In this document: positions 53,180 through 63,005 of the stretch, one piece after another | Layout: each line of letters opens with the position of its first letter | Numbering within the stretch: position 1 is the first letter of the stretch | Origin: Roseiflexus castenholzii DSM 13941 | GTDB taxonomy: Bacteria; Chloroflexota; Chloroflexia; Chloroflexales; Roseiflexaceae | Assembly: GCF_000017805.1 (NCBI RefSeq) | Contig: NC_009767.1 | Span: 5,190,001 to 5,254,000, forward strand | Direction of reading: 5' to 3' | DNA length: 64,000 nt | The notes under the pieces: generated by a model | Databases searched by the model: none | Told to the model about the DNA's origin: nothing | The model's input: the letters and a program-made list of their open reading frames with translations, nothing else | Made by a program: the position numbers and the translations under genes

Positions 53180-54089
53180 GGGTGTGCTCCTTCCGCTGTG
53201 CCAAAAATCTGGGAATACAGACTCGTTCGCCCGTACCGCACCCCTCCTCGCCGGGAACGCCGATGGCATCGGCGCGGCATCGCTGGCAGTGGCGAAACTG
53301 TTCGATGACGGTCGCGCACTCGTCGCGCACCCGGTTGAGCAGTTCGGGTGAGGGTTCCGGCAGGTGCGCAAACTTCGCCAGGGGTATGAGCGGGATGATG
53401 TTCATGATGGAGGCGCCGTGATCTTTGACGACGCACGCGACGTCGATCAGGTGATGATCGTTGATACCGGGAATGAGCACTGAGTTCACCTTAACCACTA
53501 TACCGCGCAGTGCCGCTTCGCGCAGTCCGATCAACTGATTGTGCAGGAGCAGTGTGCTTGCCTCGCGCCCGCGGTAGGTTTTGCCCCGATAGCGCACATG
53601 GGCGTATATCTGCTTGCCAATTGCCGGATCGACCGCATTGATCGTGATCGTCAGCGTGGTGATCCCGGCCCGCTCGATGGCGTCGATCTGATCCGGCAGC
53701 AGCAAGCCGTTGGTCGAGAGGCAGCGGATCAGGTGCGGAAACTCAGCGCGCGCGCGCTCGAACGTAGTGAGCGTCGCCTGATTTGCCAGCGCATCGCCTG
53801 GACCGGCCACGCCAAGGACGCGGAGGCGCAGGTCGTGGGCGATGGCGTGGCGGACGGTGTGGAGCGCCTCGTCGGGCGACATGACCCGCATGGTGACGCC
53901 GGGACGATTTTCGTTTGGGCATGCGTATTTGCGAATGCAATAGTTGCACTGGATGTTGCAACGGGGCGCCACCGGCACGTGGATGCGTCCGAAGCGGAAA
54001 TGCGCTGCCCGGCTATAACACGGATGCGTGCTCAGATCAACCTTGGGAAAACAGACGCCCTGGCACGATCCGGCGGATGAAGCGTCCAT
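53148..54089 (-). CDS. nifB: Nitrogenase cofactor biosynthesis protein NifB (radical SAM, no NifX domain)
   Basis: NifB builds the 8Fe-9S-C precursor (NifB-co) of the nitrogenase cofactor. In the frame counted from ATG 54101, HPCYSRAAHFRFGRIHVPVAPRCNIQCNYC holds the radical-SAM C-x3-C-x2-C (C48, C52, C55) and C28; C13/C17 and the C-terminal CQRCRADAIGVPGEEGC may bind accessory clusters. ATG 54089 is preceded by GGAGG and is the preferred start (313 residues). It is the short form without the C-terminal NifX-like domain, as in many archaea and Chloroflexota. Confidence 0.94.
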   Translation of the reverse strand: MDASSAGSCQGVCFPKVDLSTHPCYSRAAHFRFGRIHVPVAPRCNIQCNYCIRKYACPNENRPGVTMRVMSPDEALHTVRHAIAHDLRLRVLGVAGPGDALANQATLTTFERARAEFPHLIRCLSTNGLLLPDQIDAIERAGITTLTITINAVDPAIGKQIYAHVRYRGKTYRGREASTLLLHNQLIGLREAALRGIVVKVNSVLIPGINDHHLIDVACVVKDHGASIMNIIPLIPLAKFAHLPEPSPELLNRVRDECATVIEQFRHCQRCRADAIGVPGEEGCGTGERVCIPRFLAQRKEHTHAVQVQSDPA

Positions 54090-54116
54090 TGAAGCCTCCA
54101 TGACGCTGGCGCGCCG

Positions 54117-54938
54117 CTAATCGACAATGCCGTACTCGCGCATCAAATCTTCGAGTTCTTCCTGGGTGATAGGAGTTGGGATGGTAAACTCGTCGTTCTC
54201 ATCGATCTTGCGCGCCAGTTCGCGGTACTCTTGCGCCTGCGGCAGATCGGGATCGTAGTCGATGACGGTTTTCTTGTTGATCTCGGCGCGCTGGACGTCT
54301 TTGCTGCGCGGGATGAAGTGGATCATCTTCGTGTTGAGACGACGCGCGAACTCCTTGACCAGCGCCTGTTCATTTTCGACCAGGCGCGAATTGCAGACGA
54401 GTCCGCCGAGGCGGGCATAGCCGCGTTCGGCGAACTTCTTAATGCCTTTGCAAATGTTGTTGGCCGCGAAGAGCGCCATGTACTCGCCGGAACAGACGAT
54501 GTAGATCTCTTCGGCATACCCTTCGCGGATCGGCATCGCAAACCCGCCGCACACGACGTCGCCAAGGACATCGTAGAAGACATAATCAAGGTCGTCCTTA
54601 TACGCGCCCAGAGTTTCGAGGGTTTGAATGGCGGTAATCACCCCGCGCCCACCGCAGCCAACGCCGGGTTCAGGTCCGCCCGATTCGACACATTTGACGC
54701 CGCCGTACCCCTGAACGACCACCTTTTCAAGTTGGACGCTTTCAGGACCGACATCGCGCAGGGTATCGAGCACCGATGGCTGGCGCACGCCGCGCAGCAG
54801 CAGGCGGGTGCAATCTGCCTTGGGGTCGCACCCGACGACCATCAACCGATACCCCATCGACGCGAGTGCGGCAGCAGTGTTCTGCTGTGTGGTGGACTTG
54901 CCGATTCCGCCCTTGCCGTAAAAAGCGACCTGCCGCAT
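54117..54938 (-). CDS. nifH: Nitrogenase iron protein
   Basis: The 273-residue ATPase reduces the catalytic protein. Walker A GKGGIGKSTT (residues 8-17), the [4Fe-4S] ligands C95 (GVGCGGRGVI) and C130 (GDVVCGGFAMP), and R98, the site ADP-ribosylated in some diazotrophs, are all present. ATG 54938 follows AAAGGAG. It is the first gene of nifH-B-D-K. No nif-type UAS or -24/-12 promoter was found by eye upstream. Confidence 0.96.
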   Translation of the reverse strand: MRQVAFYGKGGIGKSTTQQNTAAALASMGYRLMVVGCDPKADCTRLLLRGVRQPSVLDTLRDVGPESVQLEKVVVQGYGGVKCVESGGPEPGVGCGGRGVITAIQTLETLGAYKDDLDYVFYDVLGDVVCGGFAMPIREGYAEEIYIVCSGEYMALFAANNICKGIKKFAERGYARLGGLVCNSRLVENEQALVKEFARRLNTKMIHFIPRSKDVQRAEINKKTVIDYDPDLPQAQEYRELARKIDENDEFTIPTPITQEELEDLMREYGIVD

Positions 54939-55819
54939 GGTTTTGCTCCTTTCCATCGAACACGCGCAGCATCGTGCGCGTGAGCGCAAACCGGACGGTT
55001 ACGTGGGCGCGAACGAGGACTTTGCTGGGCGAGTGGCGGCGAAGGAACAGGTGTCGAGAGAAGGTTCACAGGCGCTCACGCCGCCACTGCGCAATCCTGG
55101 CGACAATCCAGGGCGCACAAAGTACTGGTCCGGCAGCATGAGCGGGAAGGGGACATATGCTATAATGCCACCGCATCGGCGCTCACGCCGCCGCTGCATC
55201 GATCCCCCGCCGGTGCCAGCGGCGTGGGGATCGCCTGTTACCTGAGCCGATCGGCTGGATGTCGGGCAGCAGGAGCGCCAGGATTGCAATTGCAGTGCCA
55301 GTGCAACCGCATCCCTCTTCCCAATTGAAGGCGCATCCCAAAACTCAGCCCGCTTGGCGAACGTTGCTCAGGCAGGTTGGCGCATCACTGCAAAGAAGCA
55401 TCATTGAGGATCACGACATTGTGGCGTCGCAGGGATTGAGCGTGATAATGGTGTGTACGAGAGCCAGGACGCTCAACGCCACTGTTGGGTTCCATCAGCG
55501 AAGTTTGGAGAAAATATACCATTGATTGCCCACATTGGCAATACATTTTTGAGGCGTGATCGTTAACATTCGATAACCAATGCATGCTGATTGTCGGTTT
55601 TGAACATATACATTTGTGGTGTGAATGACGGTCATCCAGGGCGGGTGAAGAAGCAAAACACTTCGAGACACGGAAAACGCACCTCAATTCTGGAAACTCT
55701 ACCCTGAGAGGAGCGCCGGGCGCGCCCCGGCGCTTGGTCAAGGCGTGTGCTATAATGCCCGGCGATCAGGTCAGAGTGCTCTATAGCATTGAGAAGCCGG
55801 ATCAAAGAAGCGTGCGCCA
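54939..55819. other. 881-bp intergenic region with two extended -10 motifs
   Basis: Between nifH (leftward) and the deacetylase gene (rightward) no convincing gene is seen. Two TGCTATAATGCC motifs occur on the + strand, at 55158-55169 and 55748-55759. The second lies 64 bp before ATG 55820 and is probably its promoter. The first has no obvious gene behind it and might drive a short RNA or a weakly supported 88-codon frame at 55259-55525 that lacks a ribosome site. Confidence 0.45.
55748..55756 (+). promoter_or_regulatory. Extended -10 promoter (TGCTATAAT) of the deacetylase-like gene
   Basis: TGC-TATAAT on the + strand, 64 bp before the start codon. No good -35 hexamer is seen, consistent with an extended -10 type. 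Confidence 0.5.
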
Positions 55820-56725
55820 ATGACGACCCGTTTGACGATTCACGTGCTCTTCACGCTGGATTGTGAGAGCATTGCGATCCGCACTGCGAAGGAAGGACCA
55901 CGCACCTGGGAGCAGAGTGCGCGCGCCATCGAAGGGTATGCCAATCGCTTGCTTCGCGCAGGGTATCCGCCGACGCTCTTTCTGGCGCCGCAGTGCGCCG
56001 TCGAGCACACACCGCTGCTGGAAGAACTCGCCGAACGCGGCGCCGAACTCGGATTGTATGTCAATCCGTTGCAGGCGGAGAGCGGATCGTATCGCAACTT
56101 CCTGGGTACGCTGTCGCCGGAAGCGCAGCGCCGCTTGATCGATGAGTCTGCTGAACGCTTTGCCGACGCCATTGGCGTTCGCCCGCGCTCATTTCGCCCT
56201 TGCAAGCATTCGGCAAGCGACGATACCTATCGCTTGCTCTATGAACTCGGTTTTCGTCAGGGGTCGATTGCGCAGCCCGGCTTTGTCCTTCCTCGCATCG
56301 GCGTGGATTGGGAGCACGTTTCGCACCATCCGCGCTACGTCGATAGCGCCAACCGTGAGCGCTCCGGCGAGTTGCCGTTGCTCGACGTGCCGGTGACAAC
56401 CGATCCGGATCAGCGGCACATTACCAATCTGCCGTATGAGTTGCGGATCGATGCTGGAACCTTCGAGGCGCTGCACCAACCGGTGATCGACCGGGCAATC
56501 GAGCGGATGATCGAGGATGCGGCGTCGTTCTGTGCGCTCTGCTTTACGTCCGATAATCGCCCGGCATACGATAATGACGATGATAAACATAGTCGAACCC
56601 TGGAAGCCATCCTCGATTATCTCGAAGCACTCCGTGAGCGCTACGATCTGGTTCCGACCACGCTTGCCGGCGCTCACGACCGCTTCCGCGCCGCGCGGCA
56701 CACGCTTCGCGCGGCGCAGGAATGA
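55820..56725 (+). CDS. Polysaccharide deacetylase-like (NodB-fold) protein
   Basis: The 301-residue protein has a NodB-like layout: VLFTLDCES (metal-Asp strand), FLAPQCAVEHTPLLEELAERGAELGLYVNP, then RPRSFRPCKHSASDDTYRLLYELGFRQGS and a C-terminal LPTTLAGAHDRF-like end (YDLVPTTLAGAHDRFRAA). Classical DD and HxxxH motifs are not intact as written, so a divergent or inactive deacetylase is possible. No signal peptide. It lies 12 bp upstream of the permease gene in the same direction, suggesting a surface-glycan role. Confidence 0.6.
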   Translation: MTTRLTIHVLFTLDCESIAIRTAKEGPRTWEQSARAIEGYANRLLRAGYPPTLFLAPQCAVEHTPLLEELAERGAELGLYVNPLQAESGSYRNFLGTLSPEAQRRLIDESAERFADAIGVRPRSFRPCKHSASDDTYRLLYELGFRQGSIAQPGFVLPRIGVDWEHVSHHPRYVDSANRERSGELPLLDVPVTTDPDQRHITNLPYELRIDAGTFEALHQPVIDRAIERMIEDAASFCALCFTSDNRPAYDNDDDKHSRTLEAILDYLEALRERYDLVPTTLAGAHDRFRAARHTLRAAQE

Positions 56726-56737
56726 ACAGGCGCTCCA

Positions 56738-59644
56738 ATGATTCGTCAACTGACTCTTGCTCTGGCGTTTCCCTCCGTTATCTGGCGACGTTTGCTGAGC
56801 CATCTGGGGCTGGCGCTGGCGGTCTGGTCCGGCATGACGCTGGCGGTTGGCATGGTGGTCTGCATTCCGGTCTATGCCGAGGCGTCGGGGTATCGCATTC
56901 TGTTGGCGGCGCTCACCGAACGAGCCATCGCCGATCCGCTGCCGCCCTTCGCAATGGTCTACCGTTACGGCGGCGCATCCGACCCCTCGATTTCCTGGCA
57001 GCAATATCTGCTTGCGGATCAACTGGCGGGGCACCTGCCGGCTGCGGGGATCGACCTGCCGGCGCCACCGAGCGTTCGCTTCGCCGCCACGGAAAAACTG
57101 CGCGTCGGTTTTCCCGATGGCGCCGGTAGAGAAGTGCTCTTCGCCCGTATAGGGTTTCTCAGCGGCGTCGAACGGCACATTCAGATTGTCGATGGCGATC
57201 TGCCGCGACCGTTCACCGGCGATGGACTGCTCGACGTGCTGGTGTCGGAAACGACGGCGTCGAAGAATACGCTGCTGGTCGATGATGTGTATCTGGTGCA
57301 ATCGACCGGTCGCGGAGCGCGTATCGAGGCCCCGGTGCGGATTGCCGGCATTTGGCGACCGGCGGATGCCGACGCGAGTTACTGGTTTCAGCCGCCATCG
57401 ACGTATAGTGATGTGTTTCTTGTGCCGGAAGAGAGTTTCGTCCGGCTCGTCGATGTTCCCGATGCGCGCTTCGTCACCCTGACGGCGTGGTACACCGCAA
57501 TCGATGGCAGCAGTGTGCGCAGTAGCGATGTCGAGCGGTTGCGAGAACGGATTGCGATGGCGACTGCCGATATTCAGCAGCGTCTCCCCGGCGCCGAACT
57601 GGTTCGCTCGCCGATGGATGCGCTGGAGCGGCATCGTGATCAGGTGCGGGTCTTGACGGTCACGCTGGCGCTGTTTGCCGTGCCGCTGCTGGTGGTGATC
57701 GGGTATTTTGCAGTGCAGGTCACCGAAATGACCGTTGCGCGCCAGCAACAGGAAATGGCGGTGCTGCGCAGCCGCGGTAGTTCGCGCTGGCAGGTGCTGG
57801 GGCTGGCGCTCGGCGAAGTGTTGCTGCTCGGCGCTGCCGCATGGGTGGCCGGTCTGCCGCTGGGATGGTTGCTGGCGCAGTTGATTGCCTGGACGGTCTC
57901 GTTTCTCAGATTCGCGCCGCTCGATATTCCCCCGCCGACGTTACTCCCCGCCAGCCCATGGCACGCGCTGGCGACGATCCTGCTGGCGCTGCCGGCAGTG
58001 CTTTTGCCTGCGTTGAGCGCCGCCGGGCGCACGATCATTTCGTACAAGAGCGAACGGGCGCGCGCCACGCGCCCGCCCCTCTGGCAACGGCTCTATCTCG
58101 ATATTCTTCTGCTGATACCGGCGGTCTATGGTTATCAACAGTTACGGTTGAGTGGTATGATCGGCGTGCCTGGCGTGACCGTCGGCGCGGATGATCCATT
58201 TCGCAATCCGCTCCTGCTCCTTGCGCCGGCGCTGATGGTCTTTGCCGGTACGCTCGTCGGTATGCGCTTCCTGCCGTTGCTGCTGCGCTTGCTGGCATGG
58301 AGCGCAGGGCGGGCGCCAGGGGTGGCGCTGGTGACGGCGCTGCGCTTTCTGTCGCGCACGCCGGGAACGTATGGCGGACCGGTGCTCCTGGTTGCGCTGA
58401 CGCTGGCGCTGGCGACATTCACATCATCGATGGCGCTCACGCTGGATCGTCATAGCGAAGAACGGGCATACTACCGGGGAGCGGCGGATGTGCGCCTGGC
58501 ATACCCCGGTGCGGCGATCACCTCGGCGAATATTGCCGGCGATCGCGAGATTGCACCGGCGGAAACCAGCCTCGATCTGAGCGGCGGAACGCTGGGTACG
58601 ACGGGAGAAGCAGATACGACGCCAAGCACCGCATATATGTTCGTGCCGATGGAAGAGTATCTGACCATCCCAGGGGTGACCGGCGCCACGCGGGTCGCTC
58701 CGAGCAAAGCGGATATCATTGTAGGAAATACGCCTGCGACCGGCGGCATCTTCTACGGCGTCGACCGGACGACGCTGGCGGCGGTGCTGGCGGATGCCTG
58801 GCGCCCTGACTATGCCGGTGAGTCGCTCGGCGCGTTGATGAACCGTCTGGCGGACTACCCCGACGCAGCCCTGGTGTCGGAAACATTTGCGCGGGAGCGG
58901 GGGTTGCGGATCGGCGATCGCTTCGCATTGGCGATGAATGATCGCGGGCAAACGCAGAATATCACCTTTACGGTCGTAGGGACGCTCAAGTACTTTCCAA
59001 CGCTCTACGATCAGGGTTTGCCATTCGTGATCGGAAATCTGGATTACAGTTTCGACTCACAGGGTGGCCAGTATCCGTATGAGGTCTGGTTATCGCTGGC
59101 GCCTGGCGCAAACCTGCAAAGCGTAGCAGCGGCAGGAATCGGGTATGGGTTGCGTATGATCCGCTCGACGCCGCAAACGTTGCTCGAACTCGATCTGCGC
59201 CGACCGGAGCGCCAGGGTTTGTTCGGCTTGCTCTCGGTGGGTTTTCTGGCGACGACGGTGGTCACGGTGATCGGGTTCGTTGCCTATACCCTGCTCTCGT
59301 TCCAGCGACGGCTGGTGGAGTTGGGGGTTCTGCGCGCAATTGGGCTGAGCACCCGGCAGTTGAGCGCCCTGCTGGTGTTCGAGCAGACGCTGGTGGTTGG
59401 GTTTGGTGCGTTGCTCGGCACTGCCGTCGGCATTCTGACGAGTCGCTTGTTCATCCCGTTTTTGCAGGTACGCACCGGCGTCTACCCGGATACGCCGCCG
59501 TTCGTGGTGCAGATCGACTGGGAGCGGATTGTGCTGGTGTACGGTATTTCCGGCGGGCTGCTGGCGGCGACGATTGTCGCCATTGTGCTGCTGCTGCGTC
59601 GCATGCGGATTTTCGAAGCGGTGAAACTCGGTGAGGCGGTGTAA
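56738..59644 (+). CDS. FtsX-family ABC-type permease (large)
   Basis: The 968-residue membrane protein has an N-terminal helix (LGLALAVWSGMTLAVGMVV), a large extracytoplasmic domain, then helices at VTLALFAVPLLVVIGYFAVQV with the MTVARQQQEMAVLRSRGSSRWQVLGLALGE motif typical of MacB/FtsX domains. A second such domain ends the protein (RRLVELGVLRAIGLSTRQLSALLVFEQTLVVGFGALLGTAVGI). This is the double-FtsX layout of lipoprotein or macrolide exporters. No ATPase gene is adjacent, so its partner is elsewhere. Confidence 0.85.
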   Translation: MIRQLTLALAFPSVIWRRLLSHLGLALAVWSGMTLAVGMVVCIPVYAEASGYRILLAALTERAIADPLPPFAMVYRYGGASDPSISWQQYLLADQLAGHLPAAGIDLPAPPSVRFAATEKLRVGFPDGAGREVLFARIGFLSGVERHIQIVDGDLPRPFTGDGLLDVLVSETTASKNTLLVDDVYLVQSTGRGARIEAPVRIAGIWRPADADASYWFQPPSTYSDVFLVPEESFVRLVDVPDARFVTLTAWYTAIDGSSVRSSDVERLRERIAMATADIQQRLPGAELVRSPMDALERHRDQVRVLTVTLALFAVPLLVVIGYFAVQVTEMTVARQQQEMAVLRSRGSSRWQVLGLALGEVLLLGAAAWVAGLPLGWLLAQLIAWTVSFLRFAPLDIPPPTLLPASPWHALATILLALPAVLLPALSAAGRTIISYKSERARATRPPLWQRLYLDILLLIPAVYGYQQLRLSGMIGVPGVTVGADDPFRNPLLLLAPALMVFAGTLVGMRFLPLLLRLLAWSAGRAPGVALVTALRFLSRTPGTYGGPVLLVALTLALATFTSSMALTLDRHSEERAYYRGAADVRLAYPGAAITSANIAGDREIAPAETSLDLSGGTLGTTGEADTTPSTAYMFVPMEEYLTIPGVTGATRVAPSKADIIVGNTPATGGIFYGVDRTTLAAVLADAWRPDYAGESLGALMNRLADYPDAALVSETFARERGLRIGDRFALAMNDRGQTQNITFTVVGTLKYFPTLYDQGLPFVIGNLDYSFDSQGGQYPYEVWLSLAPGANLQSVAAAGIGYGLRMIRSTPQTLLELDLRRPERQGLFGLLSVGFLATTVVTVIGFVAYTLLSFQRRLVELGVLRAIGLSTRQLSALLVFEQTLVVGFGALLGTAVGILTSRLFIPFLQVRTGVYPDTPPFVVQIDWERIVLVYGISGGLLAATIVAIVLLLRRMRIFEAVKLGEAV

Positions 59645-59729
59645 GCAGGTCGCAGCGATGCTTGAAAAACGGGCGCATCTCTGCTACTATAGCCGTAATC
59701 GCGTACTACAGAGATAAGGAGCGCCTTGC

Positions 59730-60293
59730 ATGCCTCGATTGGTGATTGCAATCTGCGCTGGCATGGTCGCAGCCGGGTTGCTGGCAGGCTTTGCGCGTGT
59801 CATGGAAGCGGCTGCACCACGCGGCGTTCCGCAGGCGCCGGTGCTGGCGTTGACCGAAACAGTCGAAGCGCGCCCGACCGACACGCCCCTGCCGACCGAC
59901 ACACCGCTGCCAACAGAGACGCCGCCGCCGACCACGCCGCCGACCACGCCGCCGCCGACCACGCCGCCGACCACGCCGCCGCCGACCACGCCGCCAGAGA
60001 CGCCGCCGCCGACCACGCCGCCGACCACGCCGCCGCCGACCACGCCGCCAGAGACGCCGCCGCCGACCACGCCGCCGGAGACGCCGGTGCAGGAGCAACA
60101 GCAAACAGCGACGCCGACCGAAATGGTGGTCTCGACTGCAACACCGACATTGACGCCAACGCCGACGGCGCCGGTTCCCGCCACGTTACCCACCACCGGT
60201 GCGCCTGCCGCCGGTGGCGCGCCGCTGATTGTGCTCTTGCTGGCGCTGATGGCGATGGTTGGCGGCTTGCTGGCGCGCAGGCGCACGGCATAA
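59730..60293 (+). CDS. Thr/Pro-rich surface protein with LPxTG-like C-terminus
   Basis: The 187-residue protein has an N-terminal signal/anchor (LVIAICAGMVAAGLLAGF), then a low-complexity stalk (about residues 50-120) of TPPTTPPPTTPPETPP repeats, encoded by near-perfect CCGCCGACCACG DNA repeats. It ends ATLPTTGAPAAGGAP, a hydrophobic helix (LIVLLLALMAMVGGLL) and ARRRTA. LPTTG followed by a helix and a basic tail is the layout of sortase substrates. No sortase gene is nearby; TPPT repeats could also be O-glycosylated. Confidence 0.75.
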   Translation: MPRLVIAICAGMVAAGLLAGFARVMEAAAPRGVPQAPVLALTETVEARPTDTPLPTDTPLPTETPPPTTPPTTPPPTTPPTTPPPTTPPETPPPTTPPTTPPPTTPPETPPPTTPPETPVQEQQQTATPTEMVVSTATPTLTPTPTAPVPATLPTTGAPAAGGAPLIVLLLALMAMVGGLLARRRTA

Positions 60294-60348
60294 CCGGAAG
60301 AGAATCAACGTAGCAGAAGAGTCGGTGCTTGTGCTGCCCGGATTGTTG

Positions 60349-62997
60349 ATGATGACACGTTTTGCCCTCGTTCTTGCACTGGTCATCGGTAGTGTGTGCG
60401 GTGCGGCGGCTTCTGCCGCTGCCGGTGCGATTGCCGTTGTTCGTGGTGGTGACGAAACGCTGGTTGTCCAGGCGACAACGAGCGGAACGCGGATCATCTG
60501 GCGTCCTCCGGCGTCCGATCCGTCTCTGCATGTCGAACCGGTTCTGGTCGCGTTGCGCCTCACCGGTGATGCGACTATCGCGCCTCGCCTGCTGGCGCTC
60601 GATGATACGCCGTGGACGGGCGACTTCGACGATCCGCCAGGTGCGCCGGTATTTGTGCTGCGCGAGGCGCGTCAGCGCGGTGAGCGTCTGGCTGTGCTGG
60701 CACTCAGTCCGGTCTATCTGCGCGAGGGGCAGGCGCGCGCGGTGCGCACGCTCGAAGCGCTGGTCGAGGGCGCGGCGCCGCTGAGTGACTCACCTGTTCC
60801 CGTCGCTGCATCATCACTTGCAGCAGGAGAGCCCGCTTCTGGGCGTCCGCCAGCGTTTCCGGCGCCTCCGGCGCTGCGGGTGCGGGTGGACCGTGCAGGT
60901 GTGCAGGTCATCCCCGTCAGTTCTCTGAGTTCGGCGATCGCCGGAGCGCCGGAGCGCCTCAAACTGACCCGCGCCGGGGTGGAAATCCCGCTCGAACTGC
61001 GCGACGCGAGCGGTAATGGCGTCTGGGGCGACCCAGACGACGAACTACGCTTTTATGCGCCGCCGCCGGGTAACCGCTGGAACCGCAGCGATACGTATTG
61101 GATCACGCTCGAAGCAGGATCGCGATTGCGCATTGCGTCCCGCGCGGTGAGTGCGCCATCGGGCGAAGCGCCATCCACTGCGCTGGAACGGGGTGTTGTG
61201 CGCGGAACGGCCTACTACGACTCGCGGCGCCCTGGCAGTGATGGCGATCACTGGTTTGCGAAGCTGCTGCGCGCTGAGGCGGGACAACCGGCGGATGACC
61301 AGGCGATGCTGTCCGTTCCGCTCACGACGACCCTTCCAACCGCAACTGGAACGGTGACGCTGACGGTTGCGGTCCACGCGCAATCGGATGGTGCGCGTCG
61401 CCTGACCGCCGCCATCGAGTCGAGCAGCGGATCGCCGGTTGAGTGGAGCGGCAGCGGAGATGCACTCCTGACGCTCAGTGTAGCCGGTAGCCCTGCTGCC
61501 ACGACGCAAGTGCGCCTGACGCTGACCGCTGTCGTCGGGTATGCACAGGTGGCCGTGGATACGGTCGAATGGATGCGACCGGTGCAGTTGCAGTTCGGCG
61601 GGAAAGGCGCTGTCTTTCAGGGCGCGCCGGATCAGCGCGCCTACTGGTTGACTGGTGCGCCTTCCGGGTTCGATCTCTACGATATTACCGATCCTGTGAT
61701 GCCGACGCGGTTACAGATGCCCGCCGGTTCCGCATTCGAGGATAGTGCGCCGGGGAAATTGTATCTGCTGACCGGCGTCGGCACACGACACACGCCGACG
61801 GTCGAGCCGTTCACGCCGCCAACGCTGCCAACCGATGCCAGTGTGCTGTACATCGCTCCCGCGCCGTTCCATGCTGCGCTGACGCCGCTCGTGGACCTGC
61901 GGCGCGCGCAGGGGTACAGCGTGGCGGTTGTGGATGTGCAGCACCTCTACGACGGATGGAGTGACGGTCAGGTCGATCCTGATGCGATCCGCGCCTTTCT
62001 GCAATTTGCGCGTCCCCAGGCAGTGACGCTGGTTGGCGACGGGAGTTCTGATCCGTTCGACTATACCGACCGTGGTGCGAAGAATGTCAACCTGATCCCG
62101 CCATATCTGGCGATGGTCGATCCGTGGCTGGGCGAAACCGCCTGCGAAACGTGTTACGCGCAACTGGACGGCGAGCGACCGACCGATGACCGGCTGCCGG
62201 ATGTCTGGCTTGGGCGGCTGCCGGCAAAGAGCGTTGCTGAAGTGCAGTTGCTGGTGGCCAAGATCATCAGGTACGAAACGTCTCCATCCGGCGGCGCATG
62301 GCGCAGCCGCGCGCTCTACCTGGCGGATGATGCGGACACCAGCGGCGATTTTGTGGCTCAGGCGGAAGCGAGCATTGCGCTGCACCCGGTAGGCGTCCAG
62401 ATCGGTCGGGTGTTTTTTGGCAACGGTGCGGGAGCGTTTCCAACCGCTGCCGCAGCGCGGACTGCTACGCGGACACAGTTCGACAACGGCGCGGCGGCGG
62501 TGGTCTACATCGGGCACGCGCATCAACAGCAGTGGGCGGTGACGGAGTTGAGCGCGCCGGAGAACTGGCTACTCCATCGAAATGATGTCGCGGCGCTGAC
62601 CAATGGCGAGCGCCTGCCAGTGGTACTGGCGCTCACCTGCCTGAGCAGCGCCTTTCAGTGGCCCTCATACGTGGGCATGACTGTTGATGAGGCGCTGCTG
62701 CTGCACGAGAAGGGCGGCGCTGTGGCAGTCTGGGGACCGACGGGGCTGGGCGTGTCCTACGGGCACGACAAACTGCAACGGGGATTCTTCCGCGCCCTCT
62801 GGTCACCCGCGCCAGATGTGGGGATTGAACGCGCCGTGCCGCTTGGCGCGTTGACCAGCGCCGGGTTCCGTGACCTCTTCACCGGAAGCGCCTGTTGTCA
62901 GGAAACGATATTCACCTATGCGCTGCTGGGCGACCCGCTCACGCCGCTGCGGATGACGGCGGGGACGCGTGTGATGTTGCCGCTGGTGCAGCGGTAG
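60349..62997 (+). CDS. C25 (gingipain-type) cysteine peptidase
   Basis: About 882 residues. MTRFALVLALVIGSVCGAAASAAA is a signal peptide, so the protein is secreted. The catalytic half has LVGDGSSDPF, then the histidine in VVYIGHAHQQQWAV and the cysteine in VVLALTCLSSAFQWPSY, which are the C25 His-Cys pair. An N-terminal beta-rich region (about residues 100-480) precedes it. There is no T9SS sorting domain. ATG 60349 or 60352 is possible; no strong ribosome site. It follows the LPxTG-like gene by 55 bp. Confidence 0.85.
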   Translation: MMTRFALVLALVIGSVCGAAASAAAGAIAVVRGGDETLVVQATTSGTRIIWRPPASDPSLHVEPVLVALRLTGDATIAPRLLALDDTPWTGDFDDPPGAPVFVLREARQRGERLAVLALSPVYLREGQARAVRTLEALVEGAAPLSDSPVPVAASSLAAGEPASGRPPAFPAPPALRVRVDRAGVQVIPVSSLSSAIAGAPERLKLTRAGVEIPLELRDASGNGVWGDPDDELRFYAPPPGNRWNRSDTYWITLEAGSRLRIASRAVSAPSGEAPSTALERGVVRGTAYYDSRRPGSDGDHWFAKLLRAEAGQPADDQAMLSVPLTTTLPTATGTVTLTVAVHAQSDGARRLTAAIESSSGSPVEWSGSGDALLTLSVAGSPAATTQVRLTLTAVVGYAQVAVDTVEWMRPVQLQFGGKGAVFQGAPDQRAYWLTGAPSGFDLYDITDPVMPTRLQMPAGSAFEDSAPGKLYLLTGVGTRHTPTVEPFTPPTLPTDASVLYIAPAPFHAALTPLVDLRRAQGYSVAVVDVQHLYDGWSDGQVDPDAIRAFLQFARPQAVTLVGDGSSDPFDYTDRGAKNVNLIPPYLAMVDPWLGETACETCYAQLDGERPTDDRLPDVWLGRLPAKSVAEVQLLVAKIIRYETSPSGGAWRSRALYLADDADTSGDFVAQAEASIALHPVGVQIGRVFFGNGAGAFPTAAAARTATRTQFDNGAAAVVYIGHAHQQQWAVTELSAPENWLLHRNDVAALTNGERLPVVLALTCLSSAFQWPSYVGMTVDEALLLHEKGGAVAVWGPTGLGVSYGHDKLQRGFFRALWSPAPDVGIERAVPLGALTSAGFRDLFTGSACCQETIFTYALLGDPLTPLRMTAGTRVMLPLVQR

Positions 62998-63005
62998 CCT
63001 GCGTT

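Noticed and set aside
51773..53308. + strand ORFs opposite nifD
   Set aside because: Antisense shadows without ribosome sites or motifs.
54939..55250. Sigma-54 promoter or NifA site upstream of nifH
   Set aside because: No GG-N10-GC pair or TGT-N10-ACA site could be convincingly placed by eye.
55259..55525. 88-residue ORF upstream of the deacetylase gene
   Set aside because: No ribosome site, unusual composition and no recognisable motif; kept only as part of the intergenic description.
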